This document shows, piece by piece, positions 6,293 through 15,549 of a stretch of 36,553 bases of DNA. Where the stretch lies: contig NZ_LGIA01000060.1 of the NCBI RefSeq assembly GCF_001270965.1, positions 1 through 36,553 of the forward strand, in the 5' to 3' direction. The notes beneath the pieces are model-generated. The model worked only from the letters and a program-made list of their open reading frames with translations, was not told the DNA's origin and made no database searches. Source of the DNA: Sunxiuqinia dokdonensis (GTDB lineage: Bacteria; Bacteroidota; Bacteroidia; Bacteroidales; Prolixibacteraceae). The translations under genes were made by a program, and so were the position numbers. Within the stretch, counting starts at the first letter, position 1. Every line of letters begins with the position of its first letter.

Positions 6293-9200
6293 TTGCTTTT
6301 ACTCAGGTTTTCCTTAATCACGTTCAATTGTTCCTGTGGATAAGCTTCATTTGGTTTTAAATCCAATGCCTTCTGATAGTAAAACCGGGCCACGCTAAAA
6401 TTATCTCCAGCCATGGCTTGATCCCCTTGCGAAATGAAATTCTGATACGCCTGTTCATCAGCATTTGACAGTCGCTGCTGTACAATATCGGCAATTTCTT
6501 CCAATTTAATTTTAGGGTATTGTTCATCAACCTTAATGGTTAGCGAACGGTTGTAGTAGGCCCGCGCTACAGAGTAATCGTTTTTAATGAAAGCTTCATC
6601 TGCCTTTGAAATCAAATCTTGGTATTCTTCTTCTTTCAATTGTGAAAGCAGCGAATTGGTCAAACGCTGAATTTCCTGAATCTGATCTTTCGGATATTGC
6701 TCCCACGACTTCACTTCGAGGGCCTTGTAATAGTGAAACTTCGAAATACTGTACTGCTTGTCAGCAAACGCCTGGTCTGCCTTGTTGATGGATTCCTCAT
6801 AAGCGGTCAACTCGTTTTGACTCATCGTCCGGTTAATCAATGCCGATATTTCCTGAATTCGTTGTTTCGGATAAGTTTCGCCCGGTCGCTCATTCAAAGC
6901 GCTCTGGTAGTAATATTGTGCCACTTTGTAATCTTGCTGATTGTAGCTGTTATCGGCTGAAGTAATGTAATTCTGGTACAAATCAGAAGCCGCTACGGAT
7001 TGAACGGGCGTTGCAACAGGCTCCGCTTCCACAGGCTGCGCTACGGCAACGACCTCAGGTTGCCTTTCCAGCTGACTTATTTTTTCCAACTGATCCGCCG
7101 GATATTGCTCCTGCGGCTTCATGCGAAGGGCTTCATTGTAATTGTTCCTAGCCTGTGCCCAGTTCTCCTCATTGAAAAACTGGTCGCCCAAACGAATGGC
7201 TTCGGCATAACTGGCCTCACGCGCCTCCAACCGCTGACCTATCAATAAAAGCTGCTCTTGGGGATAAGTCGCTTCTGGCTTGTAGGTAAGCGCTTCTTCA
7301 TATCTCGTGCGCGCATTTGGCCAATCCTGGTTGTCAAACAAACGGTCGGCCTCGCGGATCGCATTGGCATAACTGGCCTCGAGCCCTTGCTTTTCAAGCA
7401 TTTTGGTACGAACCAACTCAATCCGGCGATCAACTTCGGCAGCATTGGCTGGTATAATTTCTTTCGCTTCAAAATAACTGTTGATTGCATTTTGAAACTG
7501 TTCAGCCTGCTCTGCCAACTCGGCCTCACTAATTTTTTGGTCGTATGCCCGCTGCTTCGCTCGCTGCAACGAATCCTGCTGTGCCTGCCGTAATCGTTCC
7601 ATGCGGGCCAAGGCCTCCTGCTCAATCATCAAATCAATTTGTGCAATCCGGTCTTTCGGGAATTGCTCTTCAGGAAAAATATTCAAGGCATCCACCAGAT
7701 GCCGTTTTGCCGTCGCATATTCCTTTTGGGCTACGGCTTGCTCTGCTTCAGCCAGGGCAGCGTCGTAGCTGGCCCGCTTCGCCTGTAAAATGGCTTCCTG
7801 CTGTTGTGCCTCTTCAGCTGCCAAACGAGCCAACTCTTCCCGTTGCGAAATCAGGTTTTCAATATCAGCGATCCGCCTAGGTGGCAATGGCTCATCAGGC
7901 TTTAAATCAGCTGCTTCGCCAAACAGGCGCAGCGCTTCATCCAACCGGTCGGCACTGAAAGCACTTTCTGCCTGACGCATGGTTTGCGTATATTGCTGAT
8001 CAAGCGCCTCGCGTTGCTGAATCTCAAGCAGCAAAGCATCAATTTTGGCGATCTGCTCAATTGGATAAGTTTCATCGGGCTTCAGCGTATTGGCCTGCTG
8101 GTAGAGATTTTTCGCCTGTTCGAACCGTGAATTATTGAAAGCCAGTTCAGCCTCCTTCAATTTCGCATCGTATTGTTGCTGAAGTCTCTCCCGTTGCAAC
8201 TGATCCTGAGCTAGCTGCTCCAGCATTTCGGTGATCCGGGCAATTTGACTGGTTGCATACGCATCGTTTGGCTTGATGTCGAGGGCCTCGGAATAGGCAC
8301 TTTTCGATTCGCTGTAGTTTTCAGCCTGGAAAAACTGATCGCCCGAAGCAATGGCAGTCTGAAAAGCCTCTTCCCGCTCCTGTTCGATCAATCGTTCAAT
8401 CTCGGCCAGTTGATCTTTTGGATACGTTTCCTCCGGAAGCAAGCCCAACGCCTCTTCATAGGACGAGCGCGCATTGGCATATTGCCGTTCGGCCAGCTCC
8501 GCATCCGCCCGCCGAATCACATCGCTGTACGAAGTCCGAAGCGCTTCCGCAGCCAGGCGCTCTTTCTCCATTCGGGCCAAAATAGCATCAATCTCGGTAA
8601 TTTTTTGCTGCGGATAAGGTTCACCCGATTTTAAATTTAACGCCGTTTGGTAGCTTCCTTTAGCAGAATCATAATTTTCTGCATCGAAAAAAGAATCGCC
8701 TGCCTGAATTGCAGCCAGGTAATCGGCCTCCCTTTGCCTTTCGGCTTCAAGCTGGGCCAGAATTTGATCAATCCGCTGAATTTGATTTTGCGGATGTGTT
8801 TCCTGCGGAAGAATAGCCAGTGCTTCCTGGTAGCCCGTTTTGGCCTGTTGGTACGCTTCCTGCTCAAAAGCCTGATCGGCCCGGGCCACCAAAGCATCAA
8901 ACTGCTGCTTTTGTTCCAGCTGCCTGATTTGCTCTTCGGTTTCATTGATGCGGTCTTGCACCTGCTGATTGCCGGGTTTTAAAGCCAGCGCTTCATTAAA
9001 ACCATTCAATGCCAATTGAAATTCACTCCTGGCAAATGCCGCTTCAGCATTCGCCATCGTTTCGTTGAATTGTTGCTCCAGTCGTGCTTGTTCTGCCAAG
9101 CCGGCCAAAATCTCATCAATTTCACGAATCTGAGCTGCCGGATATTCGTCTTCTTTCACCTCTAATGCTTGGCTGTAAAGTGACTTGGCCTGCTCGTACG

Positions 9201-10845
9201 CCTCGTCGGTCTTGGCGGCATCCGCACGGCTGATCAGGTCGGCATAAGCATTTTCCATCTCAATTCGGGCCAGTTGCTCATCCATTTCCTGCACCCGGTT
9301 GCGAACTTCTTCGTCATCTTTAATCAGCAAAGCCTGCTGCAACAGTTGTTTGGCTTGCTGGTACTCTTCCTGACTGGCAAACATGGCAGCCTGCTCCAGC
9401 AATTGATTAAACTGCGACATCAGTGCCATGGCCTCGTCAATCTCCGCAATCTTTTCTTTCGGATAACGCTCATCGGGAAGAAAAGTAAGCGCTTGGCTGA
9501 AAAGCGATTTTGCCATCGCCAAATCGTCATCGCTCAAAGCCTGCTCAGCTTCGGCCAGGCGTTGATTATAGCTTTCCCTGTTTTGGAGATCGGCGAGCAT
9601 GGCCTCCGCTTCAGCCATTCGACTGCTGGCTTGCGCATCTCCTGGTTTCAGCTCGAGCGCTTGACGAAAGGCGCTAAGTGCTTCCTGATAATTTTCAGCC
9701 TGAAATGCCTGCTCACCCTGCTCCATCAGGCTGTTGAACTGCGCTTCCAGCTCGGCCAGTGCTTGCTGAGCCGCCAGTTCATCATCAATTTTGCTGATCT
9801 GTTCATTGAGATAAGCCGATTCAGAAGGTTTCAGAACCAATGCTTCTTCATACAATCCTCGGGCTTCCATCCATTCGTTGTTATTGAAAAAGTTCTCCGC
9901 ACGTGAAATCAAATCATTATACTGAAGGTCAACCTGTTGTTGCGCAATCAACTCTTCGGCCTTCGAAATTTGCCCTGAAGCATAAGGATCATCCGGTTTC
10001 AGCACCAAAGCTTCGCCATAGGCATCTTTCGCCTGTTCGTAGGATTCGCTTTGAAACAAAGCATCGGCCTGGCTGATTTTCTCCTGGTATTCCCGCTCTG
10101 CCTGCTGACGGCGTTCTTCGGCCAAGCGCAGCGCACTCATCAAATCGTTTAACTCGGCAATGCGGTCTTTGGGATAATCGCGCTCGGGAAATAAGCCACT
10201 GGCACTCTGAAACTGGGCAATGGCTTCTTCATATCGTTCTTCGGTGGTCAAGGCATTGGCACGGGCAATGGTGCGTTGGTAATCGGCTTCGCGCTGGGCT
10301 TGTGCCGCCCGCTGTTCTTCCGTCAAAGCCTGTTCCTGGGCACGGGCATTGGCAGCCTGTTCTTCGAGCTGAATATCGGAGAAATAAACTTCAGAATCGA
10401 AATTATCGATACTGGCATTGTAATAAATTCTTCCCGCGGGCTTGTTGGTAAAACTTTTGTCGATTCCCGGAATTTCTTTCACCAGCGAAACATCAATTTG
10501 AAAGGGCGGAAACTTACTGTCAACTTCAAGCACTTCCTGGGGAACATGCGTCGAAACAACGATCATCTTTTTATAATAACCATCTTTGAAAAAAGTCATG
10601 GTAAACTCGTTGTTGTAGCCAAAATCAAAGCTGAATCGCCCATTGCGCGGCGGTGTAAAAGTTTGTTCTTCCACCCCGTTTTTCTGAATCAAAATCTGAA
10701 CATTCTCATTGTTCCCGTCGTCAGTACTCAATCGTCCGGCAACAACAAAAAAGTCCTCTTCCTGAGCGTATCCCTCAGTCACAAGTCCCAATCCTAGAAA
10801 CAAAAATAAAGTACCAATGAAAAATTGCCCCAACTTCGTTCGCAT
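6289..10845 (-). CDS. Giant secreted TPR-like repeat protein (about 22 repeats)
   Basis: About 1518 aa from the ATG at 10845, chosen because it gives a compact signal peptide (RTKLGQFFIGTLFLFLGLGL, cleavage after GYAQ); an in-frame ATG at 10869 adds eight residues. Residues about 25-150 form a beta-rich domain resembling a carboxypeptidase-regulatory/Ig-like fold (VAGRLSTDDGNNENVQILIQ). A charged coiled-coil linker follows, then about 22 degenerate helical repeats, each near the pattern F-x4-Y-x2-A-x3-Y-x2-AL-x-LKP-x-E-x-YP-x2-QI-x-EI, spaced roughly 55-65 residues apart. Such solenoids bind proteins. The protein is probably periplasmic or surface associated. The gene stands alone and is convergent with thioredoxin. 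I cannot name a function. Confidence 0.85.
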   Translation of the reverse strand: MRTKLGQFFIGTLFLFLGLGLVTEGYAQEEDFFVVAGRLSTDDGNNENVQILIQKNGVEEQTFTPPRNGRFSFDFGYNNEFTMTFFKDGYYKKMIVVSTHVPQEVLEVDSKFPPFQIDVSLVKEIPGIDKSFTNKPAGRIYYNASIDNFDSEVYFSDIQLEEQAANARAQEQALTEEQRAAQAQREADYQRTIARANALTTEERYEEAIAQFQSASGLFPERDYPKDRIAELNDLMSALRLAEERRQQAEREYQEKISQADALFQSESYEQAKDAYGEALVLKPDDPYASGQISKAEELIAQQQVDLQYNDLISRAENFFNNNEWMEARGLYEEALVLKPSESAYLNEQISKIDDELAAQQALAELEAQFNSLMEQGEQAFQAENYQEALSAFRQALELKPGDAQASSRMAEAEAMLADLQNRESYNQRLAEAEQALSDDDLAMAKSLFSQALTFLPDERYPKEKIAEIDEAMALMSQFNQLLEQAAMFASQEEYQQAKQLLQQALLIKDDEEVRNRVQEMDEQLARIEMENAYADLISRADAAKTDEAYEQAKSLYSQALEVKEDEYPAAQIREIDEILAGLAEQARLEQQFNETMANAEAAFARSEFQLALNGFNEALALKPGNQQVQDRINETEEQIRQLEQKQQFDALVARADQAFEQEAYQQAKTGYQEALAILPQETHPQNQIQRIDQILAQLEAERQREADYLAAIQAGDSFFDAENYDSAKGSYQTALNLKSGEPYPQQKITEIDAILARMEKERLAAEALRTSYSDVIRRADAELAERQYANARSSYEEALGLLPEETYPKDQLAEIERLIEQEREEAFQTAIASGDQFFQAENYSESKSAYSEALDIKPNDAYATSQIARITEMLEQLAQDQLQRERLQQQYDAKLKEAELAFNNSRFEQAKNLYQQANTLKPDETYPIEQIAKIDALLLEIQQREALDQQYTQTMRQAESAFSADRLDEALRLFGEAADLKPDEPLPPRRIADIENLISQREELARLAAEEAQQQEAILQAKRASYDAALAEAEQAVAQKEYATAKRHLVDALNIFPEEQFPKDRIAQIDLMIEQEALARMERLRQAQQDSLQRAKQRAYDQKISEAELAEQAEQFQNAINSYFEAKEIIPANAAEVDRRIELVRTKMLEKQGLEASYANAIREADRLFDNQDWPNARTRYEEALTYKPEATYPQEQLLLIGQRLEAREASYAEAIRLGDQFFNEENWAQARNNYNEALRMKPQEQYPADQLEKISQLERQPEVVAVAQPVEAEPVATPVQSVAASDLYQNYITSADNSYNQQDYKVAQYYYQSALNERPGETYPKQRIQEISALINRTMSQNELTAYEESINKADQAFADKQYSISKFHYYKALEVKSWEQYPKDQIQEIQRLTNSLLSQLKEEEYQDLISKADEAFIKNDYSVARAYYNRSLTIKVDEQYPKIKLEEIADIVQQRLSNADEQAYQNFISQGDQAMAGDNFSVARFYYQKALDLKPNEAYPQEQLNVIKENLSKSN

Positions 10846-11040
10846 ATTACCCTGGTTTCCTTCAAACATTTCGTAGTCCGTTCTCTCGAGAAAAAACGCA
10901 CTTCCACTTTTCGTGCCAATTTAAGAAATATCTAATCAAAATGATTATTAATTCCGACCTAAGTAGGAATTGAATCCTGCAAATTTCTAAAATTTCGCAT
11001 TTATTCCGTTATTTACAAACGTTAAATATTTTGCCCAAGT

Positions 11041-12513
11041 ATGGCGTCCATGAAAAGAACACCCAATTTAGCGGAAGCGTTGCTTCCCATCCTCTTTCTG
11101 ATTGTCCTTTTAACAGCCAATGTTTTCGTGTTTGAAGACACCCTTTCAGGATCGAATCAAATTGCGCTGTTGTTGGCGGCCACCGTGGCCGGCATCGTTG
11201 TTCGGCGCAACGGGCAAAAATGGGAACACACGCGCCAGCAAGTTGTCAAGACCATTGGCTCGGCCATGCCTTCAATGCTGATTTTACTGCTGATTGGATC
11301 GCTTGCCGGTACTTGGATGATCAGTGGGATTGTGCCGGCGATGATTTATTACGGTCTGGATATTGTCAATCCAAAGTTATTTCTCATTACCGCTGTTGTT
11401 GTTAGTGCGCTGGTTTCCGTGGCTACCGGAAGTTCCTGGTCCACCATTGCCACCATTGGTGTTGCGCTGCTGGGCATTGGTAATGCGATCGGCATCAGCG
11501 AGCCAATGGCTGCAGGCGCCATTATATCGGGGGCCTATTTTGGTGATAAAATTTCGCCTTTGAGCGACACGACCAACCTGGCGCCCGCCATGGCCGGAAC
11601 CGACTTGTTTACCCATATCCGATACATGTTTTTCACAACCATTCCGAGCATCATCATCACTTTAATTGTTTTCCTGATTATCGGAATCAACTATGAATTT
11701 AAATCCTCCTTGACCGACATCGAACTTGTTAAATCAGCCATCGGCGAGATTTTCAGTATCTCGCCCTGGTTGTTTTTGGTGCCCATCATCTTGTTTGTCA
11801 TTATAATCATGAAGGTGCCCCCTATTCCATCGCTGATGATTGGGACTTTGCTGGGCGGTTTGTTTGCGGTGATCTTTCAACCCGACCTGGTGTGGGAAAT
11901 TGCCGGGCGCGGCATGAGCTACGGGAAAGCCTCTTACATCAGTTTTATGCAAGCCATGTTTGGTGACGTGGCGCTTTCAACCCAAAATGAACATGTGAAC
12001 CACCTGCTCAGCACCAGCGGCATGCGTGGTATGCTGGACACGATTTGGTTGATTCTTTCGGCCATGGTGTTTGGCGGTATTATGGAAGCAGGCGGTCTGC
12101 TGCAACGCATTACCCGGCCAATTATGAAGATGGCCAAGTCGACCGGAGCCTTGGTCAGTTCAACGGTGGGAACCTGCGTTTTCTTCAACGCCACCGCTTC
12201 GGATCAATACCTGGCCATCGTCGTTCCCGGGCGCATGTATCGCAAAGCGTATGAAGAACGCGGCCTGAAACCCGAAGTTTTGAGCCGGACACTGGAAGAC
12301 TCGGGAACCATGACCTCTGTGCTGATTCCCTGGAATACCTGCGGAGCCACCCAGTCGCGCGTGCTGGACGTGGCCACTTTCGACTACCTGCCCTACTGTT
12401 TTTTCAACCTCATCAGCCCGGTGATGAGTATCCTGTTTGCTTACTTCAACATCAAAATCCGCAGGTTTGTGAAACCCGCCACCAAGCCCAACCCGAAACC
12501 GGATGCGATCTAA
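11041..12513 (+). CDS. nhaC: Na+/H+ antiporter of the NhaC family
   Basis: A 490-aa polytopic inner-membrane protein with about 11-12 hydrophobic segments. Diagnostic NhaC-type stretches are ATGSSWSTIATIGVALLGIG (about 128-147) and AGAIISGAYFGDKISPLSDT (about 158-177), with a further conserved block TVGTCVFFNATASDQYLAIV and the late motif LIPWNTCGA. The family exchanges Na+ for H+, but several members instead exchange organic substrates such as malate/lactate or amino acids, so the substrate is open. It is followed after 35 nt by the DUF819 gene, probably in one transcript. Confidence 0.88.
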   Translation: MASMKRTPNLAEALLPILFLIVLLTANVFVFEDTLSGSNQIALLLAATVAGIVVRRNGQKWEHTRQQVVKTIGSAMPSMLILLLIGSLAGTWMISGIVPAMIYYGLDIVNPKLFLITAVVVSALVSVATGSSWSTIATIGVALLGIGNAIGISEPMAAGAIISGAYFGDKISPLSDTTNLAPAMAGTDLFTHIRYMFFTTIPSIIITLIVFLIIGINYEFKSSLTDIELVKSAIGEIFSISPWLFLVPIILFVIIIMKVPPIPSLMIGTLLGGLFAVIFQPDLVWEIAGRGMSYGKASYISFMQAMFGDVALSTQNEHVNHLLSTSGMRGMLDTIWLILSAMVFGGIMEAGGLLQRITRPIMKMAKSTGALVSSTVGTCVFFNATASDQYLAIVVPGRMYRKAYEERGLKPEVLSRTLEDSGTMTSVLIPWNTCGATQSRVLDVATFDYLPYCFFNLISPVMSILFAYFNIKIRRFVKPATKPNPKPDAI

Positions 12514-12548
12514 GCGAACTAATTTCTATATTTGACCTGCACAAACTA

Positions 12549-13829
12549 ATGCCGCCAACCATGATTCCAGGAATTGTGTTGATTACTTTTTACTTCGCGC
12601 TCCCTGTCTTCTTAATTTATTTGACACATATTTCAAGTTTTTTGAGCAAAATTGGCGCGGTTGTTTTGGCCTATATCATTGGAATGCTGATGGGTAACAT
12701 TGGCCTGTTTCCTAAACAATCGGCCGCTTTCAGGGATATTCTGGCCAGCAAAACCAGTCTTCCGACTGAAGAGGCCACCGCATTATTCAACCAGGGACTC
12801 ATTTCCGAAAACGACCTGCTGGCCAACCACATCGCCAGCTTGCAAGATTTAATCATCATGCTGGTTATTCCAATTGCCATCCCATTGCTTTTATTTTCGC
12901 TCGATATCAGACGCTGGATCAAACTGGCCAGCCAAGCACTTTTTTCATTGCTGCTGGCCATGGTTTCTTTGTTAATTGTCATTTTTGCAGGCTACTTTCT
13001 GTTTGAAAATCATATACCTGAAACCTGGAAAATATCGGGTATGCTCGTTGGGATTTATACCGGAGGAACACCAAACCTTGCCGCCATTAGCACCGCGCTG
13101 GATGTCAAGCCAAATATTTTTATTCTGACCCACACCTACGACCTGATGCTGGGCGCCATTTGCCTTGCTTTTTTGATGACCGTCGCGCAGCAGTTGTTCA
13201 ATTCATTCTTGCCAACCTTTGGCAAAACCCCCAAGCTGGCGTTTGCAAAAATGAGTGTAAAAGTCAACGAAATGGACAATTACCGCGGCATGCTAAGCCG
13301 CCAGGGTGCACCCCGTTTGCTAAAAGCATTTGGCCTTTCGGTACTCATTTTTGCCGTATCGGGCGGCATCAGCTTGTTGGTTCCGCCATCGGCGCAAATG
13401 GTGACGGTTATTCTGTCCATCACCACCTTGGGCTTGGCTTTCAGCACCGTCAAATCGATCAATCGCCTGGAGAAAACATTTCAGCTGGGCATGTATTTCA
13501 TCATCGTTTTCTCACTGGTCATTGCCAGCATGAGCGATTTGCGAAGCATGTTTCAGATTGAATTTCTGAATCTGTTTTTGTATGTGGTCCTGGCTGTGTT
13601 TGGCTCCATGGCCATTCATGTTTTGCTTTCGTGGATTTTTAAAGTCGACTCCGACACCACCATCATCACCATCACGGCGCTCACCTTTTCACCACCTTTT
13701 GTGCCGGTTGTTGCCGGTGCCTTAAAGAACAAGGACCTCATCATTTCCGGCTTGACGGTCGGAATTCTGGGCTATGCGTTTGGAAACTACGTGGGAGTGG
13801 CCATCGCCTTTTTTCTGAAGAGTCTTTAA
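12549..13829 (+). CDS. DUF819 family membrane protein
   Basis: A 426-aa protein with about 10-11 transmembrane helices and the family features GMLVGIYTGGTPNLAAIST (about 159-177) and TFSPPFVPVVAGALKNKDLI near the C-terminus. DUF819 (YjcL-like) proteins are putative permeases of unknown substrate. An internal ATG at 12561 (PGIVLITFYF) is an alternative start. It sits 35 nt downstream of the NhaC gene; a TATATTTG at 12527-12534 could be a -7 element for separate transcription, but no -33 box is evident. Confidence 0.85.
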   Translation: MPPTMIPGIVLITFYFALPVFLIYLTHISSFLSKIGAVVLAYIIGMLMGNIGLFPKQSAAFRDILASKTSLPTEEATALFNQGLISENDLLANHIASLQDLIIMLVIPIAIPLLLFSLDIRRWIKLASQALFSLLLAMVSLLIVIFAGYFLFENHIPETWKISGMLVGIYTGGTPNLAAISTALDVKPNIFILTHTYDLMLGAICLAFLMTVAQQLFNSFLPTFGKTPKLAFAKMSVKVNEMDNYRGMLSRQGAPRLLKAFGLSVLIFAVSGGISLLVPPSAQMVTVILSITTLGLAFSTVKSINRLEKTFQLGMYFIIVFSLVIASMSDLRSMFQIEFLNLFLYVVLAVFGSMAIHVLLSWIFKVDSDTTIITITALTFSPPFVPVVAGALKNKDLIISGLTVGILGYAFGNYVGVAIAFFLKSL

Positions 13830-13882
13830 TAGTGCGAAGTGATTCGTAAACAAGGACTTCGACATCATTTAATCGATATGGG

Positions 13883-14014
13883 CATCTCCCTGAAGCGACA
13901 TCCCCATCTCGACGGCGCGAGATCCTCATCTCGAATAAGCGACATCAGCATCTCGATGGTGCGAGATCAGCATCTCAATGAATCGGCCTGCCCATCTCGC
14001 CAAAGCAGCTGCCG
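13883..14014. repeat. 22-nt tandem repeat array (six units)
   Basis: CATCTC occurs six times at exactly 22-nt intervals: 13883, 13905, 13927, 13949, 13971 and 13993. The first four units also share GCGA[C/G]ATC at offset +12, alternating C and G, so there is a 44-nt higher-order period; 13893-13936 and 13937-13980 agree at about 35 of 44 positions. Units with GCGAGATC can pair with the adjacent ATCTCG, giving small hairpins. The array fills the space between the convergent DUF819 and beta-barrel genes. A 22-nt period shifts frame at each unit, so it is not coding. Confidence 0.8.
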
Positions 14015-14023
14015 TGGCGATGA

Positions 14024-15364
14024 TTAGAACAAGTAATTCAGGCCCATGTAGAATCCGGAAGTACCGTCACGCTTGTCGGCAGCCAGGCCATAATCGATGG
14101 CCACGATGAAGTTTTCGTTCATCGCCACGCGCAGTCCAGCACCATACGAAAGGTGCATTTTTTCGGCTCCAGGGTCAAAATAGTCTTTTGGATTATTGAG
14201 CAAGCTATATTCAACGAAGGCATTATTCGTTTGAAATTCAATCTTATCGATCACCTGCCCAAAATCTGCAAATCCATTTAAGCCCAAGTAGAAGTTGTTG
14301 TTTTTGAATTGAAAGCGGGCAAATTTCCAGCGCAGTTCTGCATTTCCGAAGAAAATTCCATCGCCCACCACCCGGTTACGGCGGATACCGCGCAAGGTTT
14401 TTGAGCCACCCAAACCTTCCGAAGTCGAACCGGTCATGATGGAGGTGACCACCTGCGACTGGTAATAGAACGGCAACTCACCGCTCAGTTTTGCTTGCCA
14501 GGCCAGCCGGTAAGCGAAGGACAAATCTTTCGGAATCAAGGTGAAATATTGCCGGTGAGTGAAGCTAAGCTGGGAAAAGGAACGCTCGGCACCCAAGATT
14601 TCAGGCGAAACAACCAACACGGCTTCCGTCCACAACCCGCGCATTGGATTGGGTTTATTGTCACGCGTATCGAAAACCAAGCCGCCCTTGAAAGTGGGCA
14701 CAAAGCCGCCGTCAGCCTCTTCAGGCGAAATGATTCCCCAATCCTGGTACTTGTCGTACAAGCCATCAACCTCCGGCAGCAGGTCATCTTCGTCTTTTCC
14801 CTTGTTCAGTTTGTCGATGTTGACTGAGGCCAGCTCGAAGTTCAGAAAGTTCAACCCGGCAATCCAGCGAAACCGCTCGTTGGTAATTTTGCCCTGCAAG
14901 TCGATTTTCCACCGAAACAGCTTACGGTCGTATTTGTAAAACATGCGCGACACATAGTCGGGCGACTCATCGTCAATCCACGACTCATTAAAAACGGCAT
15001 CGTAGCCATTAAAACCATAAAAATCGTACGCCTGATCGGTCAGGTAACTCAAGTCCATCGAGGTCTGCAAGCCTTTAATCAGCTGGTCCGAATCGTAATA
15101 AAAACGGTAGATCCCACTGCCTTTGGTGAAACGCGACACTTCGAAATACAGCGAATGGTTGTAATCCGGATAGCGGCTTCCATCGCCATAGTGGTATAAA
15201 TTGACCAAAGCGCCATATTGAAACCCAAGGTCGGTGTCGAAGGTGACGGCTGGCAAGGCGCCAAAATTCCATCCATCCTTAATCACCTGTTCTTTCTCAT
15301 CGGTCTGTGAATAAGCTGTTAAACACGAAAGCAGAAACAGCAGAAGCAAAGGTTGTTTTTTCAT
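14024..15364 (-). CDS. Outer-membrane beta-barrel protein (bacterial surface antigen / Omp85 C-terminal type)
   Basis: 446 aa from the ATG at 15364, which begins a clear signal peptide (KKQPLLLLFLLSCLTAYSQ); the longer frame starting at 15451 adds 29 non-signal residues and was not used. The rest is rich in alternating amphipathic beta strands with aromatic girdles (FYGFNGYDAVFNESW, RLAWQAKLSGELPFYYQSQV), contains GGSKTLRGIRRNRVVGDG, similar to the conserved RGY-type loop of Omp85/D15 barrels, and ends in a C-terminal Phe (GFYMGLNYLF). No POTRA domains are visible. It probably sits in the outer membrane; the transported or bound substrate is unknown. Confidence 0.82.
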   Translation of the reverse strand: MKKQPLLLLFLLSCLTAYSQTDEKEQVIKDGWNFGALPAVTFDTDLGFQYGALVNLYHYGDGSRYPDYNHSLYFEVSRFTKGSGIYRFYYDSDQLIKGLQTSMDLSYLTDQAYDFYGFNGYDAVFNESWIDDESPDYVSRMFYKYDRKLFRWKIDLQGKITNERFRWIAGLNFLNFELASVNIDKLNKGKDEDDLLPEVDGLYDKYQDWGIISPEEADGGFVPTFKGGLVFDTRDNKPNPMRGLWTEAVLVVSPEILGAERSFSQLSFTHRQYFTLIPKDLSFAYRLAWQAKLSGELPFYYQSQVVTSIMTGSTSEGLGGSKTLRGIRRNRVVGDGIFFGNAELRWKFARFQFKNNNFYLGLNGFADFGQVIDKIEFQTNNAFVEYSLLNNPKDYFDPGAEKMHLSYGAGLRVAMNENFIVAIDYGLAADKRDGTSGFYMGLNYLF

Positions 15365-15549
15365 GCGGTTAAATTTAGTCAGTAGCGAAGATAAGTTTTT
15401 TTTGCCTCGCCAGATATTATGCCCGCAAAATAGCCAGCTTGGCCGATTCAATGAAAACAGAAAATAAAGACCATCCGACTACGGTTGAACGCCGGATTTC
15501 TTATTTTTACAAGGTCAATGTTGAACACTAACTTTTTCAGGCCAAAAAA

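Noticed and set aside
7242-7625. Long ORFs in other frames over the TPR gene (for example 127 codons here, and 9274-9906)
   Set aside because: They are shadows of the repetitive 1518-aa reading frame, with composition expected from antisense or shifted translation.
13883-14014. CRISPR array
   Set aside because: Units are contiguous at 22 nt with no unique spacers, and no cas genes are in the window.
13839-14027. A 62-codon plus-strand ORF over the 22-nt repeats
   Set aside because: The repeat period is not a multiple of three, so each unit is read in a different frame; no start context or homology character.
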